Below are positions 1 to 8,811 of a stretch of DNA of 42,165 bases, piece by piece. Position 1 is the stretch's first letter. Every line of letters begins with the position of its first letter. The position numbers and the translations under genes are program-made. A model generated the notes under the pieces. The model was given only the letters and a program-made list of their open reading frames with translations. It searched no databases and had not been told where the DNA came from. The stretch is from contig NZ_JOBF01000038.1 of NCBI RefSeq assembly GCF_000718635.1, positions 1 through 42,165 of the forward strand, in the 5' to 3' direction. The DNA comes from Streptomyces varsoviensis (GTDB taxonomy: Bacteria > Actinomycetota > Actinomycetes > Streptomycetales > Streptomycetaceae).

Positions 1-40
1 CGGTTCCGGGTTTGCGGCCCGTAAATATGCGGTGGAGGAC

Positions 41-176
41 CCCACCCCGTAGGCCCCGACCCCGCACCCAACCACGGACGTTGCCCCCCACGCCGTAGGC
101 CCCGGCCCCGACCCCGCACCCACCCACCCACGTCGCCGCCCCCCCACGCCGTAGGCCCCGGCACCCACCCGTAGCG
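41..176. repeat. GC-rich short repeats downstream of the M1 peptidase gene
   Basis: The 12-mer CCGTAGGCCCCG occurs at 47-58, 93-104 and 149-160, each embedded in longer C-rich similarity (copies one and two share about 25 bases, including ACCCCGCACCCA). Copy spacing is 46 and 56 bases. The block lies just 3' of the M1 peptidase stop codon. No gene is visible here. The repeats are probably slippage or duplication products; no hairpin is evident. Confidence 0.6.
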
Positions 177-1679
177 TCAGTGCGGAGCGTGGGCGCTTCG
201 CGTGGACTGGATTTGTTTCCAGGACTTGGGTTCAGTGGGCTTGGCGTGGGAGGAGCGGGCGGTGAGGCCCGCCTTGGTGGCGGTCGGGGGAGCTGGGCGC
301 TCCGTGCTGAAGAGCCACGTGTCGAAGAGGGAAGCGAGCGGCTTGCCGGAGACCTGCTCCGCGAAGGTCACGAAGTCCTGCACCGACGCGTTGCCGTACC
401 GGTGCGCCGCCGGCCAGCCCTTCAGGATGGCGAAGAAATCCTGGTCCCCGACCTTGTTGCGCAGCGCCTGGAGCGCGATGGCCCCGCGGTCGTACACCGC
501 CGAGTCGAACTGCTTGTCCGCGCCCGGATCGCCCGGCTTCACCGTCCAGAACGGGTCGTCGGCCGGGTGCTGCGCATACGTGTAGTCGGCCAGCTCCTGG
601 GCCGTGCCCTCGCCCTCCTTCTCCGACCACAGCCACTGCGCGTAGCTCGCGAACCCCTCGTTCACCCAGATGTCACGCCAGTTCTTCACGGAGACGCTGT
701 CCCCGTACCACTGGTGGGCCAACTCGTGCACGACCACCGACACATTGGCGCCCTTGGCGAACTGCGCGGGGCTGTAGAAGGGCCGGGTCTGCGTCTCCAG
801 CGCGAAGTGGGACGGCACGTTCGGCACGTACCCGCCGACCGCGTCGAAGGGGTACGGCCCGAACACCGAGCTGAGCCAGTCGACGACCTCGGCGCTCCGC
901 TCGATGCTCGCCCTGGCGGCCCCGTCGTCGGCCCCGAGGTCCTTGCTGTAGGCGTTGATGACCGGCAGGCCGCTCGCCGTGGTGTCGGTGGTGACATCGA
1001 ACTTGCCGACGGCGAGCGTCGCCAGGTAGGAGGCCTGCGGCTTGCTGGAGCGCCAGTTGTAGCGGGTCCAGCCGAGCTTGGAGCTCTTCGACTGGAGCGT
1101 GCCGTTGCTGATGGCCTGCGTGCCGTCCGGGACGGATACGGACACGTCGTACGTGGCCTTGTCGCGCGGGTGGTCGTTGCTGGGGAACCACCACCACGCG
1201 GACTCGGGCTCCTGCGCGGCGATCCCGCCGTCCGGCGTGCGCTGCCAGGACGTGCTGCCGTTGACCTTGACCTTCGAGGGGATGCCCCGGTAGCGGACGA
1301 CGACGCTGATCTGCTTCCCGGAGTCGAGCGCGGCGGACGGCGTGATCTCCAGCTCATGCGCGCCGGACCGGGCGAACTTCGCCTTCTTCCCGTTCACCAG
1401 GACCTCGCTCACGTCGAGCGCGAAGTCGAGGTTGAAGCGGGACAGCGCCTGGGTGGTGGTGGCGAGCAGCGTCGCGGTGCCCTGGAGCTCGTCCGTCTTC
1501 GGCTGGTATTTGAGCCGCAGGTCGTAGTGGGAGACGTGGTATCCGCCGTTGCCGGAATCCGGGTAATAGGGGTCCCCGATGCCCGGCGCGCCCGGCGAGG
1601 CGCCGGCGGCCGATGCCGGGATCGCCAGCAGCAGGCCCGCGAGGGCGGCGGCGCTCGGGACGATGAGTCTGTGACGCAC
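177..1679 (-). CDS. Secreted M1-family metallopeptidase (aminopeptidase N-like, short form)
   Basis: Predicted zinc metallopeptidase that removes N-terminal residues from peptides outside the cell. The 500-residue product begins with a Sec-type signal peptide (basic MRHR, a hydrophobic core, then an ASA-A-like cleavage region near residue 24). The gluzincin motif HELAH is at H318-H322, with the third zinc ligand in NEGF at E341, 19 residues further on as in M1 enzymes. The usual GxMEN exopeptidase motif appears as FALET, keeping the Glu. At 500 residues it lacks the long C-terminal helical domain of full PepN enzymes. GTG at 1679 is chosen because a GGAGG lies about 4 bases upstream and the signal peptide starts there. 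It is divergent from the Xaa-Pro peptidase gene, so the pair may scavenge peptides. Substrate is not predictable. Confidence 0.93.
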   Translation of the reverse strand: MRHRLIVPSAAALAGLLLAIPASAAGASPGAPGIGDPYYPDSGNGGYHVSHYDLRLKYQPKTDELQGTATLLATTTQALSRFNLDFALDVSEVLVNGKKAKFARSGAHELEITPSAALDSGKQISVVVRYRGIPSKVKVNGSTSWQRTPDGGIAAQEPESAWWWFPSNDHPRDKATYDVSVSVPDGTQAISNGTLQSKSSKLGWTRYNWRSSKPQASYLATLAVGKFDVTTDTTASGLPVINAYSKDLGADDGAARASIERSAEVVDWLSSVFGPYPFDAVGGYVPNVPSHFALETQTRPFYSPAQFAKGANVSVVVHELAHQWYGDSVSVKNWRDIWVNEGFASYAQWLWSEKEGEGTAQELADYTYAQHPADDPFWTVKPGDPGADKQFDSAVYDRGAIALQALRNKVGDQDFFAILKGWPAAHRYGNASVQDFVTFAEQVSGKPLASLFDTWLFSTERPAPPTATKAGLTARSSHAKPTEPKSWKQIQSTRSAHAPH

Positions 1680-1902
1680 GAGTCCTCCAACTCGTTGGGG
1701 AGAACGATCTTTCGCAGCCTATGTACTCATCGAGCCGAAGAGTTGTCCATGGCGCGTCATGTCATACGAACGACATCCCCCTGACATTCGCGGCCCGGTT
1801 GACCTCCCATGTCGGCCTTCTGGACCGGCGGATAGCGGATATCGGCCGCCTGACCCCAGGAGCCGACTGTTCGCCCCCTTCTGCACAGGAGTTCACTCGC
1901 GC

Positions 1903-1908
1903 TACGGT
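1903..1908 (+). promoter_or_regulatory. Putative -10 element of a leaderless promoter
   Basis: TACGGT (TANNNT pattern) is followed by exactly six bases and then the GTG start at 1915. No Shine-Dalgarno sequence is near that GTG; the nearest AGGAG is over 20 bases away. This geometry puts the transcription start on or next to the GTG. The -35 region is weak. Confidence 0.4.
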
Positions 1909-1914
1909 CCCGCC

Positions 1915-3852
1915 GTGCCCCTACACGCGCGGCAGCCCCGCATCCCCTGGAAAGCCCTCCTCCTGGCGGCCGTGGCCGCCCTGTTGGCCGTGCTCCTCGC
2001 TCCGGGCGCCGCGAGCGCGGCAGGAACGGCGGGAACGGCAGGCACAGCAAACACGGCACAGGCCGGTTCCGGCGGGCAGAGCCAGCCCGTGTATTCCTAC
2101 GCGAACGCGATACGCGAGTCCGTATGGGTCGACACCGGGATCGACGGCGACTCGAATGGCAAGAGCGACCGGGTCGCCGTCGACATCGTCCGGCCCCGCG
2201 AGGCGGCCCAGCAGGGCCGCGACGTCCCCGTGATCATGGACGCCAGCCCGTACTACTCCTGCTGCGGACGCGGCAACGAGAGCCAGAAGAAGACCTACGA
2301 CGCCCAGGGAAACCCGGTCCTCTTCCCGCTCTACTACGACAACTACTTCGTGCCGCGCGGCTACGCGACCGTCCTGGTCGACCTCGCCGGAACCAACCGC
2401 TCCGACGGCTGCGTCGATGTCGGCGGCCGCTCCGACGTGCAGTCCGCGAAGGCCGTCGTCGACTGGCTGAACGGGCGCGCCCGCGGCTATCGGGACCGTA
2501 CGGGCACCACGCCGGTCAAGGCGGACTGGACGACCGGCGCGGTCGGCATGATCGGCAAGAGTTACGACGGCACGGTCGCCAACGGCGTCGCCGCCACCGG
2601 GGTCGAGGGGCTGGAGACCATTGTGCCCATCGGGGCCATCAGCTCCTGGTACGACTACTACTTCGCCAAGGGCGCCGCCCTCTACGACGGCGGCCCCGAC
2701 CAGCTCTCCAACGGGATAGAGAGCGCCGAGGCGCGCGCCCGCTGCCAGGCCGTGCAGCGCCGGCTCGTCGAGGGCGCGCCCCGCAACGGCGACTTCACGT
2801 CACTGTGGGCGGAGCGAGACTACGTGCCCGACGCCGGCAAGGTGCGGGCCAGCGTGTTCGCCGTGCACGGCATGCAGGACCTCAACGTGCGCACCAAGCA
2901 CTTCGGCCAGTGGTGGGACGCGCTCGCCGAGAACGGCGTGGAGCGCAAGGTCTGGCTCTCGCAGGCGGGCCACGTGGACCCCTTCGACTTCCGCCGCGCC
3001 GAGTGGACCCGGACCCTGCACCGCTGGTTCGACCACTACCTCCTCGGCTACCGCAACGGCGTCGAGCGCGAGCCGATGGCCGACATCGAGCGCCACCCCG
3101 ACCAGTGGAGCACCGACGGCAACTGGCCGCCGCGGGGCACGTCCGCGACCGCCCTCCGCCCGGCGAACGGCCCGGTCGCGGGCGTCGGAACGCTCGGCGT
3201 CAAGCCCGCGCCGGCCGGCTCCACCGCCTCGTTCACGGACGACCCGAAGCTGAACGAGGACGCCTGGGCGGCCGACATCGACCGGTCCACTCCCTCGAAG
3301 ACCGGGTTCATCACCCCCGCGCTCAGCCGTGACCTGCGCGTCTCCGGTTCCTCGACGGTCACGCTCAAGGTCACGCCGTCCACCTCCTCGGCGCGTCTGT
3401 CGGCGGTCCTCGTCGACCTCGGCCCCGACACCATCCGCGACTACTGGGGCGCGGGCGAGGGCATCACCACCCTCGCCGACCGCACCTGCTGGGGCAGCAG
3501 CACGCCGGGCGACAGCGCCTGCTACAAGCGGACCGTCGCCGACACGAAGGAGACCGGCCACACCATCTTCAGCCGTGGCTGGGCCGATCTCGGCCACTAC
3601 GCCGACCTGTGGCACGGGCAGCGGCTGACGCCCGGCACGTCCTACCGCATCACGCTGGACCTCGCCGCGAGCGACCACGTCGTCCCGGCGGGCCACCGGC
3701 TGGCCCTGATCGTGGCCGGCACCGACAAGGGGCTGATCGAACCCGCCGACACCACCCCGAAGCTGACCGTCGACCTCGCCGGCAGCGCCGCCCGGGTGCC
3801 GGTCGTCGGCGGCTACCCGGCCTTCGTACGCGCCACCGCCGCCCGCTCCTGA
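1915..3852 (+). CDS. Secreted Xaa-Pro dipeptidyl-peptidase (S15 / CocE-NonD hydrolase)
   Basis: Serine peptidase expected to release X-Pro dipeptides from peptide N-termini outside the cell. The 645-residue product has a signal peptide (hydrophobic core LLLAAVAALLAVLLAPG, then ASAAG). The alpha/beta-hydrolase domain carries the nucleophile in GKSYDG (S216), the acid in HGMQDL (D322) and the base in GHVDPF (H353). A C-terminal jelly-roll domain typical of S15/CocE enzymes follows, from roughly residue 430. The open frame extends upstream to 1759, but that extension lacks secretion features; GTG 1915 puts the basic N-terminus and hydrophobic core at the start and suits a leaderless promoter. 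It is divergent from the M1 peptidase. Acyl esterase activity of the CocE type is a less likely alternative. Confidence 0.93.
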   Translation: MPLHARQPRIPWKALLLAAVAALLAVLLAPGAASAAGTAGTAGTANTAQAGSGGQSQPVYSYANAIRESVWVDTGIDGDSNGKSDRVAVDIVRPREAAQQGRDVPVIMDASPYYSCCGRGNESQKKTYDAQGNPVLFPLYYDNYFVPRGYATVLVDLAGTNRSDGCVDVGGRSDVQSAKAVVDWLNGRARGYRDRTGTTPVKADWTTGAVGMIGKSYDGTVANGVAATGVEGLETIVPIGAISSWYDYYFAKGAALYDGGPDQLSNGIESAEARARCQAVQRRLVEGAPRNGDFTSLWAERDYVPDAGKVRASVFAVHGMQDLNVRTKHFGQWWDALAENGVERKVWLSQAGHVDPFDFRRAEWTRTLHRWFDHYLLGYRNGVEREPMADIERHPDQWSTDGNWPPRGTSATALRPANGPVAGVGTLGVKPAPAGSTASFTDDPKLNEDAWAADIDRSTPSKTGFITPALSRDLRVSGSSTVTLKVTPSTSSARLSAVLVDLGPDTIRDYWGAGEGITTLADRTCWGSSTPGDSACYKRTVADTKETGHTIFSRGWADLGHYADLWHGQRLTPGTSYRITLDLAASDHVVPAGHRLALIVAGTDKGLIEPADTTPKLTVDLAGSAARVPVVGGYPAFVRATAARS

Positions 3853-3924
3853 ACCCTGACGGCCGCGTCCCGCCGTATGCCCAGTACGCCCAGTACGCGC
3901 CGGATGTCCGGTTCGGCGCCCGGT

Positions 3925-3962
3925 CCGTGCCCCCACTGAACCGTCGGCGGGTGGGGGCACGG
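3925..3962. terminator. Bidirectional hairpin terminator between convergent genes
   Basis: A perfect 12-bp stem, CCGTGCCCCCAC (3925-3936) with GTGGGGGCACGG (3951-3962), encloses a 14-base loop. It lies between the ends of the Xaa-Pro peptidase gene (3852, plus) and the siderophore permease operon (4004, minus). There is no U-tract, which is usual for Streptomyces terminators. Confidence 0.75.
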
Positions 3963-4003
3963 TGGGCGTACGGCCGCGGAGGCGACGCGGCGGAGCGGCG
4001 CTG

Positions 4004-5074
4004 TCACAGCCGTCCCGACCTCCGTTCCAGCAACAGCAGCCAGGCCAGGTACAGGCCGCCCGCCACGCCCGTGACCACCCCGACCGGCAGGATCGCCGAG
4101 CCCGAGATCCGCTGGGCGGTCCAGTCCGCCGCGGTGACGAGCACCGCGCCCATCCACGCCGCGGGCAGCATGTTCGGCCCCGCCGAACGCGTCAGCCGCC
4201 GGGCGAGCTGCGGGGCCGCCAGCGCCACGAAGGGGATGGGCCCCGCCGCCGCGACCGCCATCGCCGTCAGCCCCGTACCGGCGGCGAGCAGCCATACGCG
4301 ACTGCGCTCCGGGGCCACGCCGAGCGCCGCCGCCGCCTCGTCGCCCATCTCCAGCATCGACAGCCGCCGGCCGAGCCCCAGGACGACGGGGACCAGCACC
4401 ACGATGCCGAGCGCCGCCACGCGTACGTCGCCCCAGCCGCGCCCGTTGAGGCTGCCGATCATCCAGGTGGCCGCCTCGGCGGCCTTGCCGATGTCGGCGC
4501 GTACGAACAGATAGCTGGTCAGCGAGGAGAGCACCGCGGACGCGCCGATGCCGATCAGGACCAGCCGGTAGCCGTGCACGCCGCGCTGCCAGGCCAGCAG
4601 ATAGACGGCGAACGCCGTCGCCAGGCCGCCCGCCACCGCGCCGACGGCGGTCTGCACGGTCCCGGCCTCCAGCACGATGATGGCGACGAGGGCGCCCGCC
4701 GACGCCCCGCTGCCGAAGCCGATGATGTCCGGGCTGCCCAGCGGGTTGCGGGACAGCGACTGGAACACCGCGCCGCTCATGCCCATCGCGAAACCGGCCA
4801 GCAGGCCGTCCAGGACGCGCGGCATCCGCAACTCGTTCACGACGAAGTCCGCGCCCGGCGGGCCGTCGCCGAAGAGGGTGCGGACCACGTCGGCCGGGCC
4901 CAGCTCGTACGCGCCCATGCCGAGCGAGAACACCATGAGGGCCGCGCCCAGAACCGCCAGAACGGCGCAGACCAGCAGCGCGCGCCGCCGGAAGCGGAGC
5001 GAGAGGCCGCCGCGCGAGCGCACCACCACGATGGCGGAGTACTTCGGGCGCGCGGGGGCGTGCGGGACGTTCAC
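4004..5074 (-). CDS. FecCD-family ferric-siderophore ABC permease, second subunit
   Basis: Inner-membrane permease of a BtuCD/FecCD-type importer, 356 residues, with around ten hydrophobic segments. After a cytoplasmic N-terminus with many Arg residues come family landmarks: RMPRVLDGLLAGFAMG, the SRNPLGSPDIIG motif, the ATPase-contacting segment around MGDEAAAALGV, and GPIPFVALAAPQLARR. GTG 5074 is chosen because it overlaps the TGA of the upstream permease as GTGA. The reading frame stays open far upstream, but that part is a shadow of the neighbouring gene. It is the last gene of the exporter-rml-permease operon and would form a heterodimer with the preceding permease, fed by the lipoprotein at 16752-17726. 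No importer ATPase is encoded in the window. Confidence 0.93.
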   Translation of the reverse strand: MNVPHAPARPKYSAIVVVRSRGGLSLRFRRRALLVCAVLAVLGAALMVFSLGMGAYELGPADVVRTLFGDGPPGADFVVNELRMPRVLDGLLAGFAMGMSGAVFQSLSRNPLGSPDIIGFGSGASAGALVAIIVLEAGTVQTAVGAVAGGLATAFAVYLLAWQRGVHGYRLVLIGIGASAVLSSLTSYLFVRADIGKAAEAATWMIGSLNGRGWGDVRVAALGIVVLVPVVLGLGRRLSMLEMGDEAAAALGVAPERSRVWLLAAGTGLTAMAVAAAGPIPFVALAAPQLARRLTRSAGPNMLPAAWMGAVLVTAADWTAQRISGSAILPVGVVTGVAGGLYLAWLLLLERRSGRL

Positions 5075-6123
5075 AGGTGGGCCACCTTGCGCCGGCGGAC
5101 GAGTTGGATGAACAGCAGGCCGCCGAGGAACGCGGTCACGACCCCGACCTCGATCTCGTACGGCGGTACGAGCACCCGGCCGACGATGTCCGAGCCGAGC
5201 AGCAGCACCGGCGCGAAGACCGCGCAGTACGGGAACAGCCAGCGGGTGTCCGGGCCGCAGAACGCCCGTACCGCGTGCGGGATCATCAGCCCGATGAAGC
5301 CGATCGGCCCGCACACGGCCGTCGCCGCCCCGCACAGCAGGGTGATCGCGACGATGGACAGCACGCGGGTACGGCCGAGGTGCGCGCCCAGCGAGCGCGC
5401 GGTGTCGTCGCCCAGCGCCATCGCGTTCAGCGGCCGGGCCAGCGCCAGCGCGAGGAGCGCGCCCGCCACCAGGAACGGCAGCGCGGGCAGCAGCAGATCC
5501 CCGCGCCGCCCGGCCAGCGTGCCGATCGACCAGTGCCGCATGGTCTCCAACGCGCTCAGATCCCACAGTTGCAGGCCGTTGACGTAGCCGAAGAGCGCCG
5601 CGTTGACGGCGGTGCCGGCCAGCGCGAGGCGTACGGGCGTCGCGGCCCGGCTGCCGCCCAGCGCGTTGACCGCCACCGCTGCCACCCCGGCCCCCGCGAA
5701 CGCGAACCACAGATAGCCGGTGAAGGAGGTGACGCCCAGCAGGCTGATCGAGGTGACCACGGCGGCCGACGCGCCCGCGTTCACGCCGAGCAGCCCCGGG
5801 TCGGCGAGCGGGTTGCGGGTCAGCGTCTGCATCACGGCGCCCGCCAGCCCCAGCGCCGCGCCGACCGCGACGCCGATCGCGGTGCGCGGCAGCCGCAGCC
5901 CCCGCACGATGTGGTCGTTCTCGGTGCCCGTCGCCTCGAACAGGCCGTGCCACACCTGGTCGAGCGGTATCTGCTTGGCGCCGACGGAGATGCTCGCCAG
6001 CACGGCGACCGCCAGCAGCGCCAGGCCCACCAGCAGGCCGGTGGTCCGTACGGTCCGCCGGGCGCCGGGCGCGGCGGGCGGCGGCGCGGCCTCGGCGGCG
6101 GCGAGGGTGGTGGCGGCCGTCAT
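5071..6123 (-). CDS. FecCD-family ferric-siderophore ABC permease, first subunit
   Basis: A 350-residue polytopic permease of the ferric-siderophore uptake family. An Ala/Pro-rich cytoplasmic N-terminus precedes the first membrane segment. Landmarks are RLPRTAIGVAVGAALG, the TRNPLADPGLLG motif, the coupling segment ALGDDTARSLGAHLGRTR, and GPIGFIGLMIPHAVR. The ATG overlaps the rmlC stop (ATGA at 6120-6123) and the stop overlaps the next permease (GTGA at 5071-5074), so translation is probably coupled from rmlC through both permeases. Physical coupling of deoxysugar genes to siderophore permeases is the main reason to read the whole operon as glyco-siderophore handling. Which siderophore it carries cannot be read from the sequence. 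Confidence 0.93.
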   Translation of the reverse strand: MTAATTLAAAEAAPPPAAPGARRTVRTTGLLVGLALLAVAVLASISVGAKQIPLDQVWHGLFEATGTENDHIVRGLRLPRTAIGVAVGAALGLAGAVMQTLTRNPLADPGLLGVNAGASAAVVTSISLLGVTSFTGYLWFAFAGAGVAAVAVNALGGSRAATPVRLALAGTAVNAALFGYVNGLQLWDLSALETMRHWSIGTLAGRRGDLLLPALPFLVAGALLALALARPLNAMALGDDTARSLGAHLGRTRVLSIVAITLLCGAATAVCGPIGFIGLMIPHAVRAFCGPDTRWLFPYCAVFAPVLLLGSDIVGRVLVPPYEIEVGVVTAFLGGLLFIQLVRRRKVAHL

Positions 6124-6845
6124 GCCGCGCTGCTCTCACGGCCGCCGGCCCCGGAACCCGCGCCCGTACTCGTACTGACGCCCGTGCTCGTGCTGACGCC
6201 CGTACCCGTGCCCCCACTCGTACCTGGGCCCGCGCCCGTACCGGCACTCACGCCCGTATCCGCGCTCGCGCGGAAGCGGCGGCACTCCTCGTACGACGGC
6301 AGCAGCCCCTCCCGCTCCGCCCGCGCCAGCGACGGCGCGGCGGCGTCCTTCTCCGACAGCAGGGGCGTGACGCCGCGCGGCCACTCGATGCCCAGCTCCG
6401 GGTCGAGCGGGTGCACGCCGTGCTCGCGCCGGGGCTGGTAGCCGGTGGAGCAGAGGTAGACGGCGGTCGCGTCGTCGGTGAGCGCCATGAAGGCGTGGCC
6501 CAGCCCCTCGGAGAGATAGACGGCGCGGTGGGTCTCGTCGTCCAGGAGCACCGCCTCCCACGCGCGGTACGTGGGGGAGCCGACCCGCAGGTCGACGACG
6601 ACGTCGAGGATCGCGCCCCGTACGCAGGTGACGTACTTGGCCTGGCCCGGCGGCACGTCGGCGAAGTGCACGCCGCGCAGCGTGCCGCGCCGGGACCGGG
6701 AGCAGTTGGCCTGGGCGAGGACGGGGGCGTGGCCCGCGGCGGCGGTGAAGTCCGGGGCCCGGAACCACTCGTGGAAGCTGCCCCGGTCGTCGCGGTGGAT
6801 CGTCGGCTCGCGCGTCCACGCGCCCTCGATGGTCATCGGGCGCAT
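6120..6845 (-). CDS. rmlC: dTDP-4-dehydrorhamnose 3,5-epimerase (RmlC) with a repetitive C-terminal tail
   Basis: Third step of dTDP-L-rhamnose synthesis: epimerises dTDP-4-keto-6-deoxyglucose at C3 and C5 in the cytosol. Of 241 residues, the first ~190 are the RmlC cupin, with IHRDDRGSFHEWF, RGTLRGVHF (catalytic His region), YLSEGLGHAF and LSEKDA. Residues ~192-241 are a low-complexity Thr/Gly/Ser tail made of a six-residue repeat (TGVSTS-like) that is not part of the usual fold; see the repeat feature. ATG 6845 is chosen because it directly precedes MTIEGAW; it overlaps rmlD by 13 bases. The stop overlaps the permease start. A mono-epimerase making another sugar cannot be excluded from sequence, but the presence of RmlD favours L-rhamnose. 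Confidence 0.92.
   Translation of the reverse strand: MRPMTIEGAWTREPTIHRDDRGSFHEWFRAPDFTAAAGHAPVLAQANCSRSRRGTLRGVHFADVPPGQAKYVTCVRGAILDVVVDLRVGSPTYRAWEAVLLDDETHRAVYLSEGLGHAFMALTDDATAVYLCSTGYQPRREHGVHPLDPELGIEWPRGVTPLLSEKDAAAPSLARAEREGLLPSYEECRRFRASADTGVSAGTGAGPGTSGGTGTGVSTSTGVSTSTGAGSGAGGRESSAA
6161..6268. repeat. 18-bp tandem repeat encoding the RmlC tail
   Basis: Units beginning CGCCCGT recur in an 18-base register at 6161, 6179, 6197, 6233 and 6251, with one diverged unit between. The 6161 and 6179 units differ only at two A/G positions. Because 18 is a multiple of three, the array stays in frame and encodes hexapeptides of TG-x4 form (TGVSTS, TGVSTS, TGVSAG). It looks like a minisatellite that can change length without breaking the reading frame. 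Confidence 0.8.
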
Positions 6846-7747
6846 GAGGCCCCTCCTTGGATGCTTACGGTTCCGTCGGCGCCCGCCGTCCCCGCGGCGA
6901 CGGCGGCGAACTCGGCGTGCAGCGCGTCCCGCCAGTGCCGGGGCCGCGGCAGCCCGGCCGTCTGCCACCGGTCGTGGCCGAGCACGCTCCACGCCGGGCG
7001 CGGCGCGGGCCGGCCCAGTGCGCCGCTGTCGGTGGGCCGCACCCGCTCGGGGTCGGCGCCGGCCAGCCGGAACACCTCGCGGGCCAGCTCGTACCAGGTG
7101 GTGTGGCCGCCGGCGGTGGCATGGAAGACGCCCGGCCGCAGCGGCCCCCGGCCCAGCGCCATGAGCCGCCGCGCGACATCCGCGGTGGCGGTGGGCTGGC
7201 CGTACTGGTCGTCGACGACGTGCACCACGCCGTCGCCCGCGGCCCGCTCGGCCATGGTGCGCACGAAGTTGCGGCCGTACGGGCCGTACAGCCAGGCCGT
7301 GCGCACGACGGTGCCCGCGCGCGGCAGCTCGGCGAGGACCGCGCGCTCGCCGGCCAGCTTGGTGCGCCCGTACGCGGTGCGCGGGCCCGGCTCGGCGTCC
7401 TCGGGGTAGGGCGGGCCGGCGTGGCCGGGGAAGACGTAGTCGGTGGAGACGTGCAGCAGCCGGGCGCCGGTGGCCGCGCAGGCGCGGGCGAGGACGCGTA
7501 CCGCCTCGCCGTTGACGCGCAGCGCCCGCTCCTCGGCGGACTCCGCGGCGTCGACGTCGGTCCAGGCCGCGCAGTTGACGACCACGGCGGGGCGGGCGCG
7601 GTGCAGGGCGCAGCCGACGGCGCGCTCGTCGGTGAGGTCGAGGTCATGGCGGGTCAGCGGGAGGACCGGGACGTGTCCGGCGGCGAGCAGCCGGCACAGG
7701 TCGCGGCCGAGCATCCCGCCGGCGCCGGTGATCAGCCAGCGGGTCAC
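6833..7747 (-). CDS. rmlD: dTDP-4-dehydrorhamnose reductase (RmlD)
   Basis: Last step of dTDP-L-rhamnose synthesis: NAD(P)H-dependent reduction of dTDP-4-keto-L-rhamnose. The 304-residue SDR-type protein starts with the Rossmann motif ITGAGGMLGRDL, has NCAAWTDVDAAE, the STDYVFPG segment, and the catalytic YGRTKLAGE (YxxxK). WLYGPYGRNFVRTM and VDDQYGQPT are also typical of RmlD. ATG at 7747 overlaps the rmlB stop by 4 bases (ATGA), and its own end overlaps the rmlC start by 13 bases, so rmlB-rmlD-rmlC are one translational unit. Confidence 0.94.
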   Translation of the reverse strand: MTRWLITGAGGMLGRDLCRLLAAGHVPVLPLTRHDLDLTDERAVGCALHRARPAVVVNCAAWTDVDAAESAEERALRVNGEAVRVLARACAATGARLLHVSTDYVFPGHAGPPYPEDAEPGPRTAYGRTKLAGERAVLAELPRAGTVVRTAWLYGPYGRNFVRTMAERAAGDGVVHVVDDQYGQPTATADVARRLMALGRGPLRPGVFHATAGGHTTWYELAREVFRLAGADPERVRPTDSGALGRPAPRPAWSVLGHDRWQTAGLPRPRHWRDALHAEFAAVAAGTAGADGTVSIQGGASCAR

Positions 7748-8763
7748 CGGCCCTCACCGCGCACTCCGGCCGCCGGGCGCGCCGCCGCTCGCGGGGCGGG
7801 GGCGGCGGGGGACCACCAGGACCGGTTGGCGCGGTACCAGTCGACGGTCTCGGCGAGCCCGTCCGCGAAGGAGTGGCGAGGCCGGTAGCCCAGCTCGGTG
7901 CGGATCTTCGACCAGTCGACGGAGTAGCGCCGGTCGTGGCCCTTGCGGTCGGCGACCCGCTCGACCCGTTCCCAGCCCGCTCCGCAGGCGTCCAGCAGCC
8001 GCTCGGTGAGCTGGGTGTTGCTCAGTTCCGTGCCGCCGCCGATGTTGTAGACCTCGCCGGGCCGCCCGGCCTCCAGTACGAGCCGCAGCGCCCGGCAGTG
8101 GTCGTCGACGTGCAGCCAGTCGCGGACGTTGGCGCCGTCGCCGTAGAGCGGGACGCTGCCGCCCTCCAGGAGCCGGGTGGTGAACAGCGGGATGACCTTC
8201 TCGGGGTGCTGGTACGGGCCGTAGTTGTTGGAGCAGCGGGTCACGGAGACGTCGAGCCCGTGGGTGCGGTGGTGGGCGAGCGCGAGCAGGTCGGAGCCCG
8301 CCTTCGACGCGGAATAGGGGGAGTTGGGCGCCAGCGGCTGGTCCTCGGTCCAAGACCCGGCGTCGATGGAGCCGTACACCTCGTCCGTGGAGACGTGCAC
8401 GAAGCGCGCGACGCGGTGCCGCACCGCAGTTTCCAGGAGCACCTGGGTGCCCAGCACATTGGTCGCCGCGAACTCCTGCCCGCCCGCTATGGACCGGTCC
8501 ACATGGGACTCGGCCGCGAAGTGCACGACCATGTCGTGGCGCGCGAGGAGGGAGCCGACGAGCCCGCCGTCCCGGATGTCGCCGTGTACGAAGGTGAACC
8601 GTGAATCGCCTTGCGCGGTGCGGAGGTTGGCGAGGTTTCCGGCGTAGGTGAGGGAGTCCAGGGCGGTGACGGCGAGCGCTCCGCCGGGCCCTTCGGGGCC
8701 GAGCAGGGTGCGGACGAAGTGGGAGCCGATGAAGCCGGCCCCGCCGGTGACGAGGATTCTCAT
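7744..8763 (-). CDS. rmlB: dTDP-glucose 4,6-dehydratase (RmlB)
   Basis: Second step of the pathway: converts dTDP-glucose to dTDP-4-keto-6-deoxyglucose using bound NAD+. The 339-residue extended SDR has TGGAGFIGSHFV at the N-terminus, the HFAAESHVDRSI segment, HVSTDEVYGS (with the Asp-Glu pair specific to dehydratases) and the catalytic YSASKAGSD. RCSNNYGPYQHPEKVIPL and VRDWLHVDDHCRA complete the family pattern. Its length is normal for RmlB. It lies 48 bases downstream of rmlA, with an AGGAGGT-like Shine-Dalgarno sequence between the genes, and overlaps rmlD by 4 bases. Confidence 0.96.
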   Translation of the reverse strand: MRILVTGGAGFIGSHFVRTLLGPEGPGGALAVTALDSLTYAGNLANLRTAQGDSRFTFVHGDIRDGGLVGSLLARHDMVVHFAAESHVDRSIAGGQEFAATNVLGTQVLLETAVRHRVARFVHVSTDEVYGSIDAGSWTEDQPLAPNSPYSASKAGSDLLALAHHRTHGLDVSVTRCSNNYGPYQHPEKVIPLFTTRLLEGGSVPLYGDGANVRDWLHVDDHCRALRLVLEAGRPGEVYNIGGGTELSNTQLTERLLDACGAGWERVERVADRKGHDRRYSVDWSKIRTELGYRPRHSFADGLAETVDWYRANRSWWSPAAPAPRAAARPAAGVRGEGR

Positions 8764-8811
8764 GGGTGTCCAGGAGGTGATGGGCGGTCAGGCGGTCGGG
8801 TCTGCGCGGCG

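Noticed and set aside
180..1784. 534-residue plus-strand open frame opposite the M1 peptidase gene
   Set aside because: Arg/Gly/Val-rich antisense shadow with no recognisable motif; the minus-strand frame has the signal peptide and zinc-binding motif.
5075..6247. Upstream continuation of the second permease reading frame to 6247 (a 747-residue open frame)
   Set aside because: It overlaps the first permease gene on the same strand, has Arg/Ala-rich shadow composition, and a good GTGA-coupled start exists at 5074.
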